DNA of 64,000 nucleotides from Streptomyces griseoloalbus (GCA_014650015.1 BMUD01000006.1:133839-197838); one strand, 5' to 3'; shown: positions 45,605 through 54,325, counted from the stretch's first letter. Numbers and translations are program-made. The notes: generated by a model from the letters alone, not told the origin.

Positions 45605-46155
45605 CTGCCGGGATTCGATGTCGACGCGGAGGGCGTGGGGTCGGGGATCGGGGTGGCGGCCGCCGGTGCCGAGTCGGAGGCCGGGACCGACGCGGTGGCC
45701 AGCGCCTCGGGGGCGAGGACCAGCGGGGCCCGGACGGCGGAGGCGGCGCCGGGGACGCCCTTGACCTTGCCGTCGGGGCCGAGGAAGGCGGGGTCGCCGC
45801 CGGGCACCATGCCGAGCTCACGGGCACGGTCCTGGAGGGCGTCGGGGGCGGAGTAGGCGTCGATGTCCCCTTGCAGGGCCTGTTCCTCGTCGGTGAGGTT
45901 CTTGGTCTCCCGCTGGAGGTCGTCGAGGTGGAAAGCGCCCTCGCTGAGGGCGGAGTTCAGCACCAGGAGGCCGATCAGGCCGCCGCCGAGGAGCAGGACG
46001 ACGAGGAGGACGAAGGGGGTGCGCGCCGCCTGGGCGCGTCCGGTGGGCAGCAGGTGCGCGAGCCGGGCCGCCCTGCCCCTCAGCCGGGGTCGCCCCTGCT
46101 GCCCCGGTTGCGCCTTCGGCCCGGGCCTCCCCCTCAGTTCGGGTTTCCTACTCAC
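45601..46155 (-). CDS. ftsL: Cell division protein FtsL
   Basis: 184-residue bitopic protein. The basic N-terminus (about 45 residues) precedes one span (TPFVLLVVLLLGGGLIGLLVLNSAL), followed by a short heptad coiled coil (FHLDDLQRETKNLTDEEQALQGDI) typical of FtsL/DivIC. A long Ala/Ser/Pro-rich tail (about 125-184) is unusual for the family but common in streptomycetes. GTG at 46155 is preceded by GGGGAG. Assigned by position between rsmH and ftsI and by topology, since sequence conservation is low. Confidence 0.9.
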   Translation of the reverse strand: MSRKPELRGRPGPKAQPGQQGRPRLRGRAARLAHLLPTGRAQAARTPFVLLVVLLLGGGLIGLLVLNSALSEGAFHLDDLQRETKNLTDEEQALQGDIDAYSAPDALQDRARELGMVPGGDPAFLGPDGKVKGVPGAASAVRAPLVLAPEALATASVPASDSAPAAATPIPDPTPSASTSNPGR

Positions 46156-46231
46156 TCATGCTCCCCTGAGTTCGCTGTTCCCACCCGTACGCCCGGCCCG
46201 TCGTCACCCGCCCCATGCGCCGTCACGTGCC

Positions 46232-47188
46232 TCAATCGAGGTCCTCCCGGATCCGCTGGGCGCCGCGCAGCCGCGCGGGGGCCGCGCGCCGGTTCTCGGC
46301 GATCTCCTCCTCGGTGGGAAGTTCGGCACCGCGCGTGAGCAGCTTGAGCCGGGGCTGGTGGTGCTCGGGTACGACCGGGAGCCCGGGCGGGGCGGTGGTG
46401 GCGGCGCCGGCCGCGAGCACCTGCTTGACGAGGCGGTCCTCGAGGGAGTGGTACGACAGCACGGCGATCCGTCCGCCGACGCCGAGCGCCTTCACCGCCG
46501 CCGGGATCGCCCGCTCCAGCACCGAGAGCTCGCCGTTGACCTCGATCCGCAGGGCCTGGAAGGTGCGCTTGGCCGGGTTGCCGCCGGTGCGCTTGGCGGC
46601 CTGCGGCAACGCGTCCCGGATCAGCTCGACCAGCCGCGCGCTGTTCGTGAACGGCTCCTTGTCGCGCTCGCGCACGATGGCGGACACGATCCGCTTGGCC
46701 TGCTTCTCCTCGCCGTAGGCCCGCAGGATGCGGACGAGTTCGCCGGGCGGGTAGGTGTTGAGGACCTCCGCGGCGCTGATCCCGGTCGTCTGGTCCATCC
46801 GCATGTCGAGCGGGGCGTCCTGGGCGTAGGCGAAGCCGCGGCCGGCCTCGTCGAGCTGCATGGAGGACACCCCGAGGTCGAACAGGACGCCCTGCACGCG
46901 CGGGACGCCCAGCCGGGCCAGGACGTCGGGGAGCTCGTCGTACACGGCGTGCACCAGGGTGGCCCGCTCACCGAACGGCGCGAGCCGCTCGCCCGAGAGG
47001 CGCAGGGCTTCCTTGTCGCGGTCCAGGGCGACGAGCCGCGCCTCGGGGAACCGCTGGAGGAGGGCCTCGCTGTGGCCGCCGAGGCCGAGGGTGCAGTCGA
47101 CCACCACCGCTCCCGGGTGCTCCAGGGCGGGCGCCAACAGGTCCAGGCACCGCTGGAGCATCACCGGGACGTGTCGACTCTGGCTCAA
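46232..47188 (-). CDS. rsmH: 16S rRNA (cytosine1402-N4)-methyltransferase RsmH (MraW)
   Basis: 318-residue SAM-dependent methyltransferase. [13 protein letters not shown] is the typical start, [18 protein letters not shown] the SAM loop, and [32 protein letters not shown] the family signature. The C-terminus has [11 protein letters not shown]. The start is TTG at 47188, with GAGAGGG five bases upstream; no ATG or GTG lies before the conserved HVPV segment. It is the first gene of the dcw cluster, since no mraZ lies upstream, and it follows a clear promoter at 47405-47432. Confidence 0.96.
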   Translation of the reverse strand: MSQSRHVPVMLQRCLDLLAPALEHPGAVVVDCTLGLGGHSEALLQRFPEARLVALDRDKEALRLSGERLAPFGERATLVHAVYDELPDVLARLGVPRVQGVLFDLGVSSMQLDEAGRGFAYAQDAPLDMRMDQTTGISAAEVLNTYPPGELVRILRAYGEEKQAKRIVSAIVRERDKEPFTNSARLVELIRDALPQAAKRTGGNPAKRTFQALRIEVNGELSVLERAIPAAVKALGVGGRIAVLSYHSLEDRLVKQVLAAGAATTAPPGLPVVPEHHQPRLKLLTRGAELPTEEEIAENRRAAPARLRGAQRIREDLD

Positions 47189-47608
47189 GTGGCCCTCTCA
47201 AATCCGGCACGGCCGTCACGCACCGCCGGGTTCCCGCCCTCCCCCCGGTGAAGGGGCGGCCGTCGCCGGAGGCGTCAGCCGGCCGGCGGCGGGAGGAGGC
47301 CGAGCCGTGCGTACGCGCCGCGCACGCGGGGAGTTCCCCGGGTCGTCACCGGGATCTCCGGGGGAAATCAGTGCAGCGGGCGGTGTCGCCTCCCGCTTCG
47401 CGTCACTTTAGTCCACGGTGTCGCCCGGTCAATCAACCGGCCTGCGCGTCGCGGCCCGCGCGGCCGGGTCAAGACGTACGGCGGGCGAATCACCCGCGGG
47501 AGGGAACTCACACCACCCCTGTGGGTTACCTCACACCAAGGACCGCTGACGTTCTTTGTCCCCTCTCACAACGGGCCTGACGCCCCTGTGACCAGTAACG
47601 TCATGGGT
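47189..47608. other. Divergent promoter region rsmH / carbonic anhydrase gene
   Basis: 420 bases without a gene. The rsmH-proximal part (47200-47400) is GC-rich leader sequence with inverted words such as gtgcgtacgcgccgcgcac. The rsmH promoter is at 47405-47432. On the forward strand TAACGT at 47596-47601 lies seven bases before ATG 47609, the spacing of leaderless streptomycete transcripts. No mraZ is present, although that gene precedes rsmH in many other dcw clusters. Confidence 0.5.
47405..47432 (-). promoter_or_regulatory. Vegetative-type promoter of rsmH and the dcw cluster
   Basis: On the reverse strand TTGACC (complement of 47427-47432) and TAAAGT (complement of 47405-47410) are separated by 16 bases, close to the consensus for the principal sigma factor. 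The leader to the TTG start would be about 210 bases, long enough for extra control. Confidence 0.75.
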
Positions 47609-48157
47609 ATGACGACTTCTGCATCCGTTCCCCCCGGCTCCGGAAACGCCACCGTCACCCACGGCACGGTCACCGACCGTCTGGTCGAGGCCAACGAGCA
47701 GTACGCCGCCGCCTTCACCGATCCCGGGATGGACGCCCGTCCCGTACTGCACGTCGCGGTTGTGGCCTGCATGGACGCGCGCCTGGACCTGCACGACGCG
47801 CTCGGCCTCTCGCTCGGTGACTGCCACACCATCCGCAACGCGGGCGGCGTCGTCACCGACGACGTGATCCGCTCGCTGACCATCAGCCAGCGGGCCCTGG
47901 GCACCCGCAGCGTGGTCCTCATCCACCACACCGGCTGCGGTCTGGAATCCCTCACCGAGGAATTCCGGCACGACCTCGAGATGGAGGTGGGACAGCGTCC
48001 GTCCTGGGCCGTGGAGGCCTTCCGGGACGTCGACCAGGACGTACGGCAGTCGATGCAGCGCGTGCGCACCTCCCCGTTCCTGCCGCACACCGACGACGTG
48101 CGAGGCTTCGTCTTCGACGTGAAGACGGGCCTGCTGCGCGAGGTCGACCCCGCCTGA
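47609..48157 (+). CDS. Beta-class carbonic anhydrase
   Basis: 182-residue zinc enzyme that interconverts CO2 and bicarbonate. Zinc ligands are seen as Cys in VVACMDARLD and His/Cys in LIHHTGCG. The Asp-Arg dyad lies in CMDARLD, and RNAGGVVTDDVIRSL is the conserved block after it. Length is at the short end of the class. ATG at 47609 is chosen; ATG 47603 and GTG 47588 are alternatives. TAACGT seven bases upstream suggests a leaderless mRNA. It is divergent from rsmH and has no evident operon partner. Confidence 0.93.
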   Translation: MTTSASVPPGSGNATVTHGTVTDRLVEANEQYAAAFTDPGMDARPVLHVAVVACMDARLDLHDALGLSLGDCHTIRNAGGVVTDDVIRSLTISQRALGTRSVVLIHHTGCGLESLTEEFRHDLEMEVGQRPSWAVEAFRDVDQDVRQSMQRVRTSPFLPHTDDVRGFVFDVKTGLLREVDPA

Positions 48158-48428
48158 CCTGACGAGAGTGCTGGCCGCCCGCCCCGGAGACACCTGAACT
48201 CCGGGATTCGCAAAGCCCGCAAAGCCTTACATGTCGCCGCCAGTTGTCCACAGGCGAGTGACACGAATCGGTAACGGCGGCAAGAATGCGGGAGTGGTGT
48301 CACGCGGAACTTTTCCCGCGTGGCGTCCGTGATTCGGGGTGGGCCGGTCCGCACAGCAAGGCGTCGGCTCGGGACATTTGGGGACCCCGCTCCTCTCCGG
48401 AGCGTGGGGAAAGGCCGAGGAGGGCCGG

Positions 48429-49466
48429 GTGACGACCTATGACGATCGAGCGAGCCTCACTGATCTGACCGCCGTGGTGGAGCGCGTGCGGGGTTCGGTG
48501 GAAGGCGTGATCGAGGGGAAGCCCGAGGTCGTACGGCTCTCGCTGACCGTATTGCTGGCCGAGGGACATCTGCTCATCGAGGACGTCCCGGGAGTCGGCA
48601 AGACGATGCTGGCCAAGGCACTGGCGCGGTCCATCGACTGCTCGGTGCGGCGGATCCAGTTCACGCCGGACCTGCTGCCCTCGGACATCACCGGTGTGTC
48701 CATCTGGGACCAGCAGCGCCGCGACTTCGAGTTCAAGCCGGGCGCCATCTTCGCGCAGGTGGTGATCGGCGACGAGATCAACCGCGCGTCACCGAAGACG
48801 CAGTCGGCGCTGCTGGAGTCGATGGAGGAGCGCCAGGTCACCATCGACGGCAAGACCTATGAACTGCCCAGCCCGTTCATGGTCGTCGCGACGCAGAACC
48901 CGGTCGAGATGGAAGGCACCTACCCGCTGCCGGAGGCGCAGCGCGACCGTTTCATGGCCCGTGTCTCGGTCGGCTATCCGAGCGCGGAGGCCGAACTGCA
49001 GATGCTGGACGTGCACGGCGGCGTCTCCCCGCTGGAGGACCTCCAGCCGGTGGCGCACGCCCATGAGATCCTGAAGCTGATCGAGGCGGTGCGCGGCGTG
49101 CACGTGGCCGAGCCGGTGCGCAGGTACGCGGTGGAGCTGGTCTCCGCCACCCGCACGCACCCCGACCTCAGACTCGGTGCCTCCCCGCGCGCGACCCTGC
49201 ACCTGCTGCGCGCGGCGAAGGCGTCCGCGGCCCTCAGCGGCCGGGAGTACGCGCTGCCGGACGACGTGCAGGCGCTCGCCGTGGCCGTGCTCGCCCACCG
49301 CCTGCTGCCCACCGCCCAGGCCCAGCTGAACCGCCGTACCGCGGAGCAGGTGGTGCTGGAGATCCTGCAGCGCACCCCGGTGCCCGCGGCGGCCGCGCAG
49401 CAGCCCGGTCTCGGCCTGGGCCGCGGCGGCCAGGGATACGGCCAGCAGCCGCCCCGGAGGCTGTGA
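48429..49466 (+). CDS. MoxR-type AAA+ ATPase
   Basis: 345-residue AAA+ chaperone of the MoxR family. Walker A reads EDVPGVGKTMLAKAL, Walker B VVIGDEINRASPKTQ, sensor 1 VVATQNPVEMEGTYPLPEAQRDRF, with the arginine finger near the last block. A Gly/Gln-rich tail follows residue 320. GTG at 48429 has GAGGAGGG just upstream. It is the first gene of a three-gene operon with DUF58 and transglutaminase proteins, a widespread arrangement in which MoxR acts on the DUF58 partner (established family knowledge; the target is unknown). Confidence 0.94.
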   Translation: MTTYDDRASLTDLTAVVERVRGSVEGVIEGKPEVVRLSLTVLLAEGHLLIEDVPGVGKTMLAKALARSIDCSVRRIQFTPDLLPSDITGVSIWDQQRRDFEFKPGAIFAQVVIGDEINRASPKTQSALLESMEERQVTIDGKTYELPSPFMVVATQNPVEMEGTYPLPEAQRDRFMARVSVGYPSAEAELQMLDVHGGVSPLEDLQPVAHAHEILKLIEAVRGVHVAEPVRRYAVELVSATRTHPDLRLGASPRATLHLLRAAKASAALSGREYALPDDVQALAVAVLAHRLLPTAQAQLNRRTAEQVVLEILQRTPVPAAAAQQPGLGLGRGGQGYGQQPPRRL

Positions 49467-50827
49467 TGACCACCGCGGGCGCCGTCCACGCGGAGGGCGA
49501 CAGGGGCGACCGCAGCGGTGTCCGGACGGCCCTGGCGGGACTCACCACCCGCGGGCGCTCCTTCCTGGCCGCCGGGGTGGCGGCCGCGATCTGCGCGTAT
49601 GTGCTCGGGCAGAGCGATCTGCTGCGGGTCGGGCTGCTGCTGTCGGTGCTGCCGCTGGTGTGCGCGGCCGTGCTCTACCGCACCCGCTACCGGGTCGCCG
49701 GCAGCCGTCGGCTGTCGCCCGGGCGGGTGCCCGCCGGCTCCGAGGCGCGGGTGCAGCTGCGGATGGAGAACGTCTCGCGGATGCCGACGGGCCTGCTGAT
49801 GCTCCAGGACCGGGTGCCGTACGTGCTCGGTCCGCGTCCGCGGTTCGTGCTGGACCGGGTGGAGGCGGGCGGGCGCCGCGAGGTGTCCTACCGGGTCCGC
49901 TCCGATCTGCGCGGCCGCTATCCGCTGGGCCCGCTCCAGCTGCGGCTGAGCGATCCGTTCGGGATGTGCGAGCTGACCCGTTCCTTCTCGACGTACGACA
50001 CGCTGACGGTGATCCCGCGCGTGGAGCCGCTGCCGCCGGTGCGGCTGAGCGGCGAGGCGAAGGGATACGGCGACGGGCGGCAGCGTGCGCTGGCGCTGGC
50101 CGGCGAGGACGACGTGATCCCGCGCGGATACCGCTACGGCGACGATCTGCGCCGGGTGCACTGGCGCTCCACCGCGCGCTACGGCGAGCTGATGGTGCGC
50201 CGCGAGGAGCAGCCGCAGCGCGCCCGGTGCTCGGTGCTGCTGGACACCCGGGCCGTCGCCTACTCGGGCGCAGGTCCCGACTCGGCGTTCGAGTGGGCGG
50301 TGTCGGGGGCGGCCTCCGTGCTGGTGCACATGCTGGAGCGGGGGTTCTCGGTGCGGCTGCTGACCGACACCGGCAGCTCGGTGCCGGGCGAGGGGCCCGA
50401 CGGGTTCGCGGGCGCGAGCCAGGGGTCGGCGGACGCGGCCGGGCTGATGATGGACACCCTCGCCGTGGTGGACCACTCCGACGAGGCCGGTCTGTCCCGC
50501 GCCTACGACGTGCTGCGCGGGGGGAACGAGGGGCTGCTGGTGGCCTTCCTCGGCGACCTCGACGAGGAGCAGGCCGCGGTGCTCGCCCGGATGCGGCAGC
50601 GCAGCAAAGGCGCCGTCGCCTTCCTGCTGGACAGTGAGTCCTGGCTGCGGGAACCGGCCGACGTGCCCGGTCCGTCGGACAGGGGCGGGGATCGGCTGCG
50701 GATGCTGCGCGAGGCGGGCTGGACGGCCTTGGCGGTGCCGCGGGGCGCTCCGATGGACGAGCTGTGGCGGCAGGCGGACCGGGAGCGCTCGGGCCTGGCC
50801 GCTGCGAGCGGTGGGGAGGGACCGTGA
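49466..50827 (+). CDS. DUF58 membrane protein (VWA-like)
   Basis: 453-residue protein. Two spans lie near residues 25-65. The conserved DUF58 block RGYRYGDDLRRVHWRSTARYGELMVRREE is at about 210-240, followed by an alpha/beta region with VLLDTRAVAYSG like a von Willebrand A strand. ATG at 49466 overlaps the MoxR stop (TGATG) and has CGGAGG five bases upstream. Its end overlaps the transglutaminase gene by four bases. Function unknown; partners of MoxR often control assembly or secretion of surface proteins. Confidence 0.93.
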   Translation: MTTAGAVHAEGDRGDRSGVRTALAGLTTRGRSFLAAGVAAAICAYVLGQSDLLRVGLLLSVLPLVCAAVLYRTRYRVAGSRRLSPGRVPAGSEARVQLRMENVSRMPTGLLMLQDRVPYVLGPRPRFVLDRVEAGGRREVSYRVRSDLRGRYPLGPLQLRLSDPFGMCELTRSFSTYDTLTVIPRVEPLPPVRLSGEAKGYGDGRQRALALAGEDDVIPRGYRYGDDLRRVHWRSTARYGELMVRREEQPQRARCSVLLDTRAVAYSGAGPDSAFEWAVSGAASVLVHMLERGFSVRLLTDTGSSVPGEGPDGFAGASQGSADAAGLMMDTLAVVDHSDEAGLSRAYDVLRGGNEGLLVAFLGDLDEEQAAVLARMRQRSKGAVAFLLDSESWLREPADVPGPSDRGGDRLRMLREAGWTALAVPRGAPMDELWRQADRERSGLAAASGGEGP

Positions 50828-53214
50828 TCAGCGGGCGGGCGAGGCTGGCACTGTGCGCGTGGGCGGCCACGCTGATGGCGGCGAGCGCCCTGCTTCCGCT
50901 GGTCGAGCCGGCGTCCTGGATGCTTCAGGCGGCGCTGCTGCTGGCGGTGCAGTCGGGTGTGGGCGCGGCGGCCCGGCGGGTGCCGCTGGCGCGTCCGGTG
51001 ACGGTGGGGGCCCAGGTCCTTGTCACCCTGGTGCTGCTGACCCTGGTCTTCGCGCGCGAGCATGCCGTCGCGGGGCTGATACCCGGACCGGACGCCTTCC
51101 GTTTCTTCGCCGACCTGCTGGAGCAGGGCGGCGACGACGTCAGCCGGTACGCGATACCCGCGCCGCTGTCCGACGGCATCCGGCTGATGCTGGTCGGCGG
51201 TGTCCTGGTGATCGGGCTGCTGGTGGACGCCCTCGCGGTGACCTTCCGCAGCGCGGCCCCGGCCGGGCTTCCGCTGCTGGCCCTGTACTCGGTGGCCGCG
51301 GGGCTGGCGGACAACGGGGTCGACTGGCTGTGGTTCCTGCTGGCGGCGGCCGGCTATCTGATGCTGCTGCTCGCCGAGGGACGTGACCGGCTCTCCCAGT
51401 GGGGCCGGGTCTTCGGCGGGGCGACCCGCGGACCGGGCGACCGGCCGCCCGGTGCCGTCGCTCCGGTGCGCACCGGCCGGCGGATCGGTGTGGTCGCGCT
51501 GGGCATCGCCCTGGTGGTGCCGCTCGGCCTGCCCGCGATGAACGGCGGTCTGCTGGACGCCACCGGCGCGGGCGTCGGCTCGGGCAGCGGCGGGGGCGGC
51601 ACCATCTCCGCGGTGAACCCTCTGGTGTCGCTGCGCGACTCGCTGAACGTGGACGAGGACCGCCAGGTCATGTCGGTGCGCTCCGAGATGACGGACGTGT
51701 CGGACCTGTACCTGCGGATCGTGTCCCTGGACGACTTCGACGGCACCACGTGGAAGCCGTCGAAGCGGTCCATCACCACCGTGCCCGACGGCACGTTCCC
51801 GACCCCGCCGGGCCTCGGCCCGGACACCAGGCGCACGGAGGTCGGCACGACGATCTCGACGGCCGACGGGTACGGCCAGGACTGGCTGCCGATGCCGTAC
51901 CCGCCGAGCGGGGTGAGCATCGGGGGCAACTGGCGCTACGAACCGGTCGGCATGACCCTGGTCGGCGACCACGGGCAGAACACGCGCGGTCTGTCGTACG
52001 AGGTGCGCAGCCTCCATGTGCAGCCCACGCCCGAGCAGCTGTCCGACGCGCCGGAGCCGCCGCCCGCCCTGGAGCGCGAGTACACGGAGCTGCCGGACTC
52101 CCTGCCGGGCGTGGTGTCCCGGACCGCCCGCGAGGTCACCGAGGGCGCGGACAACCCCTACGAACAGGCGGTCGAGCTCCAGGAGTACTTCACGCTGAAC
52201 GGCGGCTTCGAGTACGACACCGAGGTGGACGTCGGCAGCGGCTCGCAGGCGATCGCCCGCTTCCTGCGCGACCGGCAGGGCTTCTGTGTGCACTTCTCCT
52301 TCGCGATGGCGTCGATGGCCCGTTCGCTGGGGATACCGGCGCGGGTCGCGGTGGGCTTCGCGCCCGGCACCCCGCAGGCGGACGGCACGGTAGCGGTCGG
52401 GCTGCGGGACGCGCACGCCTGGCCCGAGCTGTACTTCGAGGGCGTGGGCTGGACCCGCTTCGAGCCGACCCCGACCCGTGGTTCGACGCCGTCGTACACC
52501 GTGCCGGACGCCGCCGACAGCACGGTGCCGGACCCGGCCCGGCCGTCCCGGGCCGCGCCCGTGGAGCCGTCGGCCGCGCCCTCGCAGAGCGAGAGCTGCA
52601 CGGCGCAGGACAAGAAGCTGGAGGCCTGCGCCGACGAGTCGCCGCAGGCGGCCCTGCCCACGGACGGCGACGGGCCGAAGTGGTACGCGCTGCTGGCGTG
52701 GGCGCTGGCCGGTCTCGCCGTGCTGGTGCTGCCGCTGTCGCCGATGCTGTGGCGCACGAGGACCCGATCGGTGCGCCTGGGTGCGCACGGCCGCTCGGAG
52801 GCGGACGCGGGGTCGTACGCCCTGGCCGTCTGGGACGAGCTGACCGACACGGCGTGGGACTACGGCGTCTCGCCGGACGAGTCGCTGACCCCGCGCGGGG
52901 CGGCGGCCAGGATCGTGCGGCTGGGCCGTCTCGACCAGGGTGCGGCGGCGTCGGTGCACCGGGTGGCCGATGCGGTGGAGCAGGTCCTGTACGCGCCGAG
53001 GCCGCGGCCGGTGGCGGGTCTGGCGGACGATGTGCGCCGGGTGGTCGCGGGTCTGCGGGCCCCGGCGGGCCGCGGGACGCGACTGCGCGCGGTGTTCGCC
53101 CCGCGCTCCACCGTGCGCGTGGTGTGGGCGGTGTCGGCCTGGTGGTCCGGCGTGCGCGAGCGGGTCGTCGCGCTGCGGCCGACCTGGCGGAAGCCGTCGC
53201 GGCAGCAGGGCTGA
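50824..53214 (+). CDS. Transglutaminase-like membrane protein (DUF3488/TgpA)
   Basis: 796-residue protein. The first 250 residues hold about six membrane spans. An extracytoplasmic region follows with a papain-like transglutaminase core: Cys in RQGFCVHFSFAMASMARSLGIPARVAVGF, His in RDAHAWPELYFEGVGW and the Asp position in FEPTPTRG. After a Ser/Pro linker, one more span (about 630-650) and a cytoplasmic DUF4129-like C-terminus end in PTWRKPSRQQG. GTG at 50824 overlaps the DUF58 stop by four bases. It may cross-link or cleave surface proteins (inference). A UUCG-capped terminator follows directly. Confidence 0.94.
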   Translation: MISGRARLALCAWAATLMAASALLPLVEPASWMLQAALLLAVQSGVGAAARRVPLARPVTVGAQVLVTLVLLTLVFAREHAVAGLIPGPDAFRFFADLLEQGGDDVSRYAIPAPLSDGIRLMLVGGVLVIGLLVDALAVTFRSAAPAGLPLLALYSVAAGLADNGVDWLWFLLAAAGYLMLLLAEGRDRLSQWGRVFGGATRGPGDRPPGAVAPVRTGRRIGVVALGIALVVPLGLPAMNGGLLDATGAGVGSGSGGGGTISAVNPLVSLRDSLNVDEDRQVMSVRSEMTDVSDLYLRIVSLDDFDGTTWKPSKRSITTVPDGTFPTPPGLGPDTRRTEVGTTISTADGYGQDWLPMPYPPSGVSIGGNWRYEPVGMTLVGDHGQNTRGLSYEVRSLHVQPTPEQLSDAPEPPPALEREYTELPDSLPGVVSRTAREVTEGADNPYEQAVELQEYFTLNGGFEYDTEVDVGSGSQAIARFLRDRQGFCVHFSFAMASMARSLGIPARVAVGFAPGTPQADGTVAVGLRDAHAWPELYFEGVGWTRFEPTPTRGSTPSYTVPDAADSTVPDPARPSRAAPVEPSAAPSQSESCTAQDKKLEACADESPQAALPTDGDGPKWYALLAWALAGLAVLVLPLSPMLWRTRTRSVRLGAHGRSEADAGSYALAVWDELTDTAWDYGVSPDESLTPRGAAARIVRLGRLDQGAAASVHRVADAVEQVLYAPRPRPVAGLADDVRRVVAGLRAPAGRGTRLRAVFAPRSTVRVVWAVSAWWSGVRERVVALRPTWRKPSRQQG

Positions 53215-53220
53215 CCCCGA

Positions 53221-53246
53221 GGCGGGACGGCTTCGGCCGTCCCGCC
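53221..53246 (+). terminator. Terminator with ttcg tetraloop
   Basis: A perfect 11-bp stem (53221-53231 with 53236-53246) closed by the very stable tetraloop ttcg, six bases after the transglutaminase stop. Confidence 0.88.
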
Positions 53247-53274
53247 CGGCCATGTGGGGCGGGACGGCGGGCGC

Positions 53275-53470
53275 GGAGACGTGACGCGAGAACACGGAGA
53301 CGTGACGCGAGAACACGATCAGCGAGAACACGGTCAGCGAGGACACCCCACCGGTCCTGAGGACACCCCACCGGTCCCGAGGGCACGTCCGGCGGTCCCG
53401 AGGGCACGTCCGGCGGGAGACGTCCACCGGGAGACGTCCGGCGGGACGCATCCGGCGGGACGCATCTCCC
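53275..53470. repeat. Six successive tandem doublets
   Basis: The 196 bases are made almost wholly of adjacent two-copy repeats: 21 bp (53275-53295, 53296-53316), 15 bp (53317-53331, 53332-53346), 20 bp (53341-53360, 53361-53380), 21 bp (53373-53393, 53394-53414), 14 bp (53415-53428, 53429-53442) and 14 bp (53443-53456, 53457-53470). Copies differ by zero to a few bases. Words such as gagacgt and gcgagaacac recur between units. There is no credible coding frame. Confidence 0.85.
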
Positions 53471-53548
53471 GGCGACACGTCCCTCGGTGCACACCCGGCG
53501 GAGACGCACCCCCCGCAGACACGCCCCGGCGGGAACGCGTCCCTCGAC

Positions 53549-53601
53549 GACATGCGTCAGGGGGTGACCACCGGCTTGGTGGTCACCCCCTGACGCATGT
53601 C
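53549..53601. terminator. Perfect 24-bp stem, bidirectional terminator
   Basis: 53549-53572 pairs perfectly with 53578-53601 around the loop ggctt. It lies 32 bases downstream of the DUF3040 stop on the reverse strand and after the forward operon, so it can terminate both. It is the longest perfect stem seen in the window. Confidence 0.88.
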
Positions 53602-53633
53602 TTCACGTATCTGCTGGGCCGGGACCCTGTGCG

Positions 53634-54035
53634 CTAGTGGCCGCCCTGTTCGTCGCGGCGGCGCTGCCAGCGCTGTTCGATACGGTCCATCACGGAACGA
53701 CGCTGTCTGCCCTGATGGCCCGCCTGCGGCGCACCCGGGGTACCGGCCGCCTGCTCGCCCGGCTTGGGGGCCTTGCGCCAGCCGGTCACCGCGAGTACCG
53801 CGCAGCCCAGCATCACGAGGAAGCCCACGACACTCAGCCAGACCTGCTGAGCGACCATACCGGCCATGAGGAGCGCAATACCCACGAGGAAGCCCGCGAC
53901 CGCCTGGTAGACCCGTCGCCGGGTGTACGTACGCAGCCCGCTTCCCTCGAGCGCCGTCGCGAACTTGGGATCTTCGGCGTACAGCGCTCGCTCCATTTGC
54001 TCGAGCATGCGCTGCTCGTGCTCCGAGAGCGGCAC
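53634..54035 (-). CDS. DUF3040 membrane protein
   Basis: 133-residue protein of the DUF3040 family. The N-terminus MPLSEHEQRMLEQMERALYAEDPKFA is diagnostic. Two membrane spans (about residues 42-62 and 66-84) follow, then a Pro/Gly/Gln-rich and basic tail (MDRIEQRWQRRRDEQGG). GTG at 54035 has GGAGG six bases upstream; the longer frame to 54182 lacks conserved sequence. The family is actinobacterial and its function unknown; members are often found near division and cell-wall genes. Confidence 0.92.
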   Translation of the reverse strand: MPLSEHEQRMLEQMERALYAEDPKFATALEGSGLRTYTRRRVYQAVAGFLVGIALLMAGMVAQQVWLSVVGFLVMLGCAVLAVTGWRKAPKPGEQAAGTPGAPQAGHQGRQRRSVMDRIEQRWQRRRDEQGGH

Positions 54036-54289
54036 GGAGTCCTCCTCATCGTGCAGTCGCCGGGGCGACCCGGGGGGTCCCTTCAGGATAGGCAGGGAAT
54101 CGCCCCCGTGAAACCCGCCCCTCTGCGCCAATTGGCCAACCGGATCCCGCCATGCGTGTCCCGGTCCGCTGAGGCTTCTCATTCCCCGGCGGCCGACCCG
54201 TCATGCCGGGCGGTCTCCTTCGATCATACGGCGCCAAGCCGCCATTCGGGGGGCCTGTGGCGCACTCCATGCGCAGCGGGGACGACGGA

Positions 54290-54311
54290 CGCGCCGCTGA
54301 TCAGCGGCGCG
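54290..54311 (-). terminator. Terminator of methyltransferase gene
   Basis: A 22-base perfect palindrome, equal to an 8-bp GC stem with the loop tgatca, 14 bases downstream of the methyltransferase stop on the reverse strand. Confidence 0.7.
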
Positions 54312-54325
54312 CCACGCCCGAGCGC

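Noticed and set aside
43446-45827. Long upstream extension of the murE frame through ftsI
   Set aside because: The part opposite or within ftsI is an off-frame shadow; ftsI motifs SxxK, SxN and KTG are in another frame. Only the 45 codons before 43445 remain possible.
53275-53470. CRISPR array
   Set aside because: Units occur only twice each, lengths vary from 14 to 21 bases, there are no unique spacers of constant size and no cas genes.
50503-53553. 1016-codon reverse open frame opposite the transglutaminase gene
   Set aside because: Shadow of the DUF58 and transglutaminase genes, with His/Arg/Gln-rich nonsense composition extending into the repeat region.
53254-53637. 127-codon plus-strand frame across the doublet repeats
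   Set aside because: Product is a Thr/Pro/Arg/His repeat with no start signal, and it reads through the perfect 24-bp hairpin.
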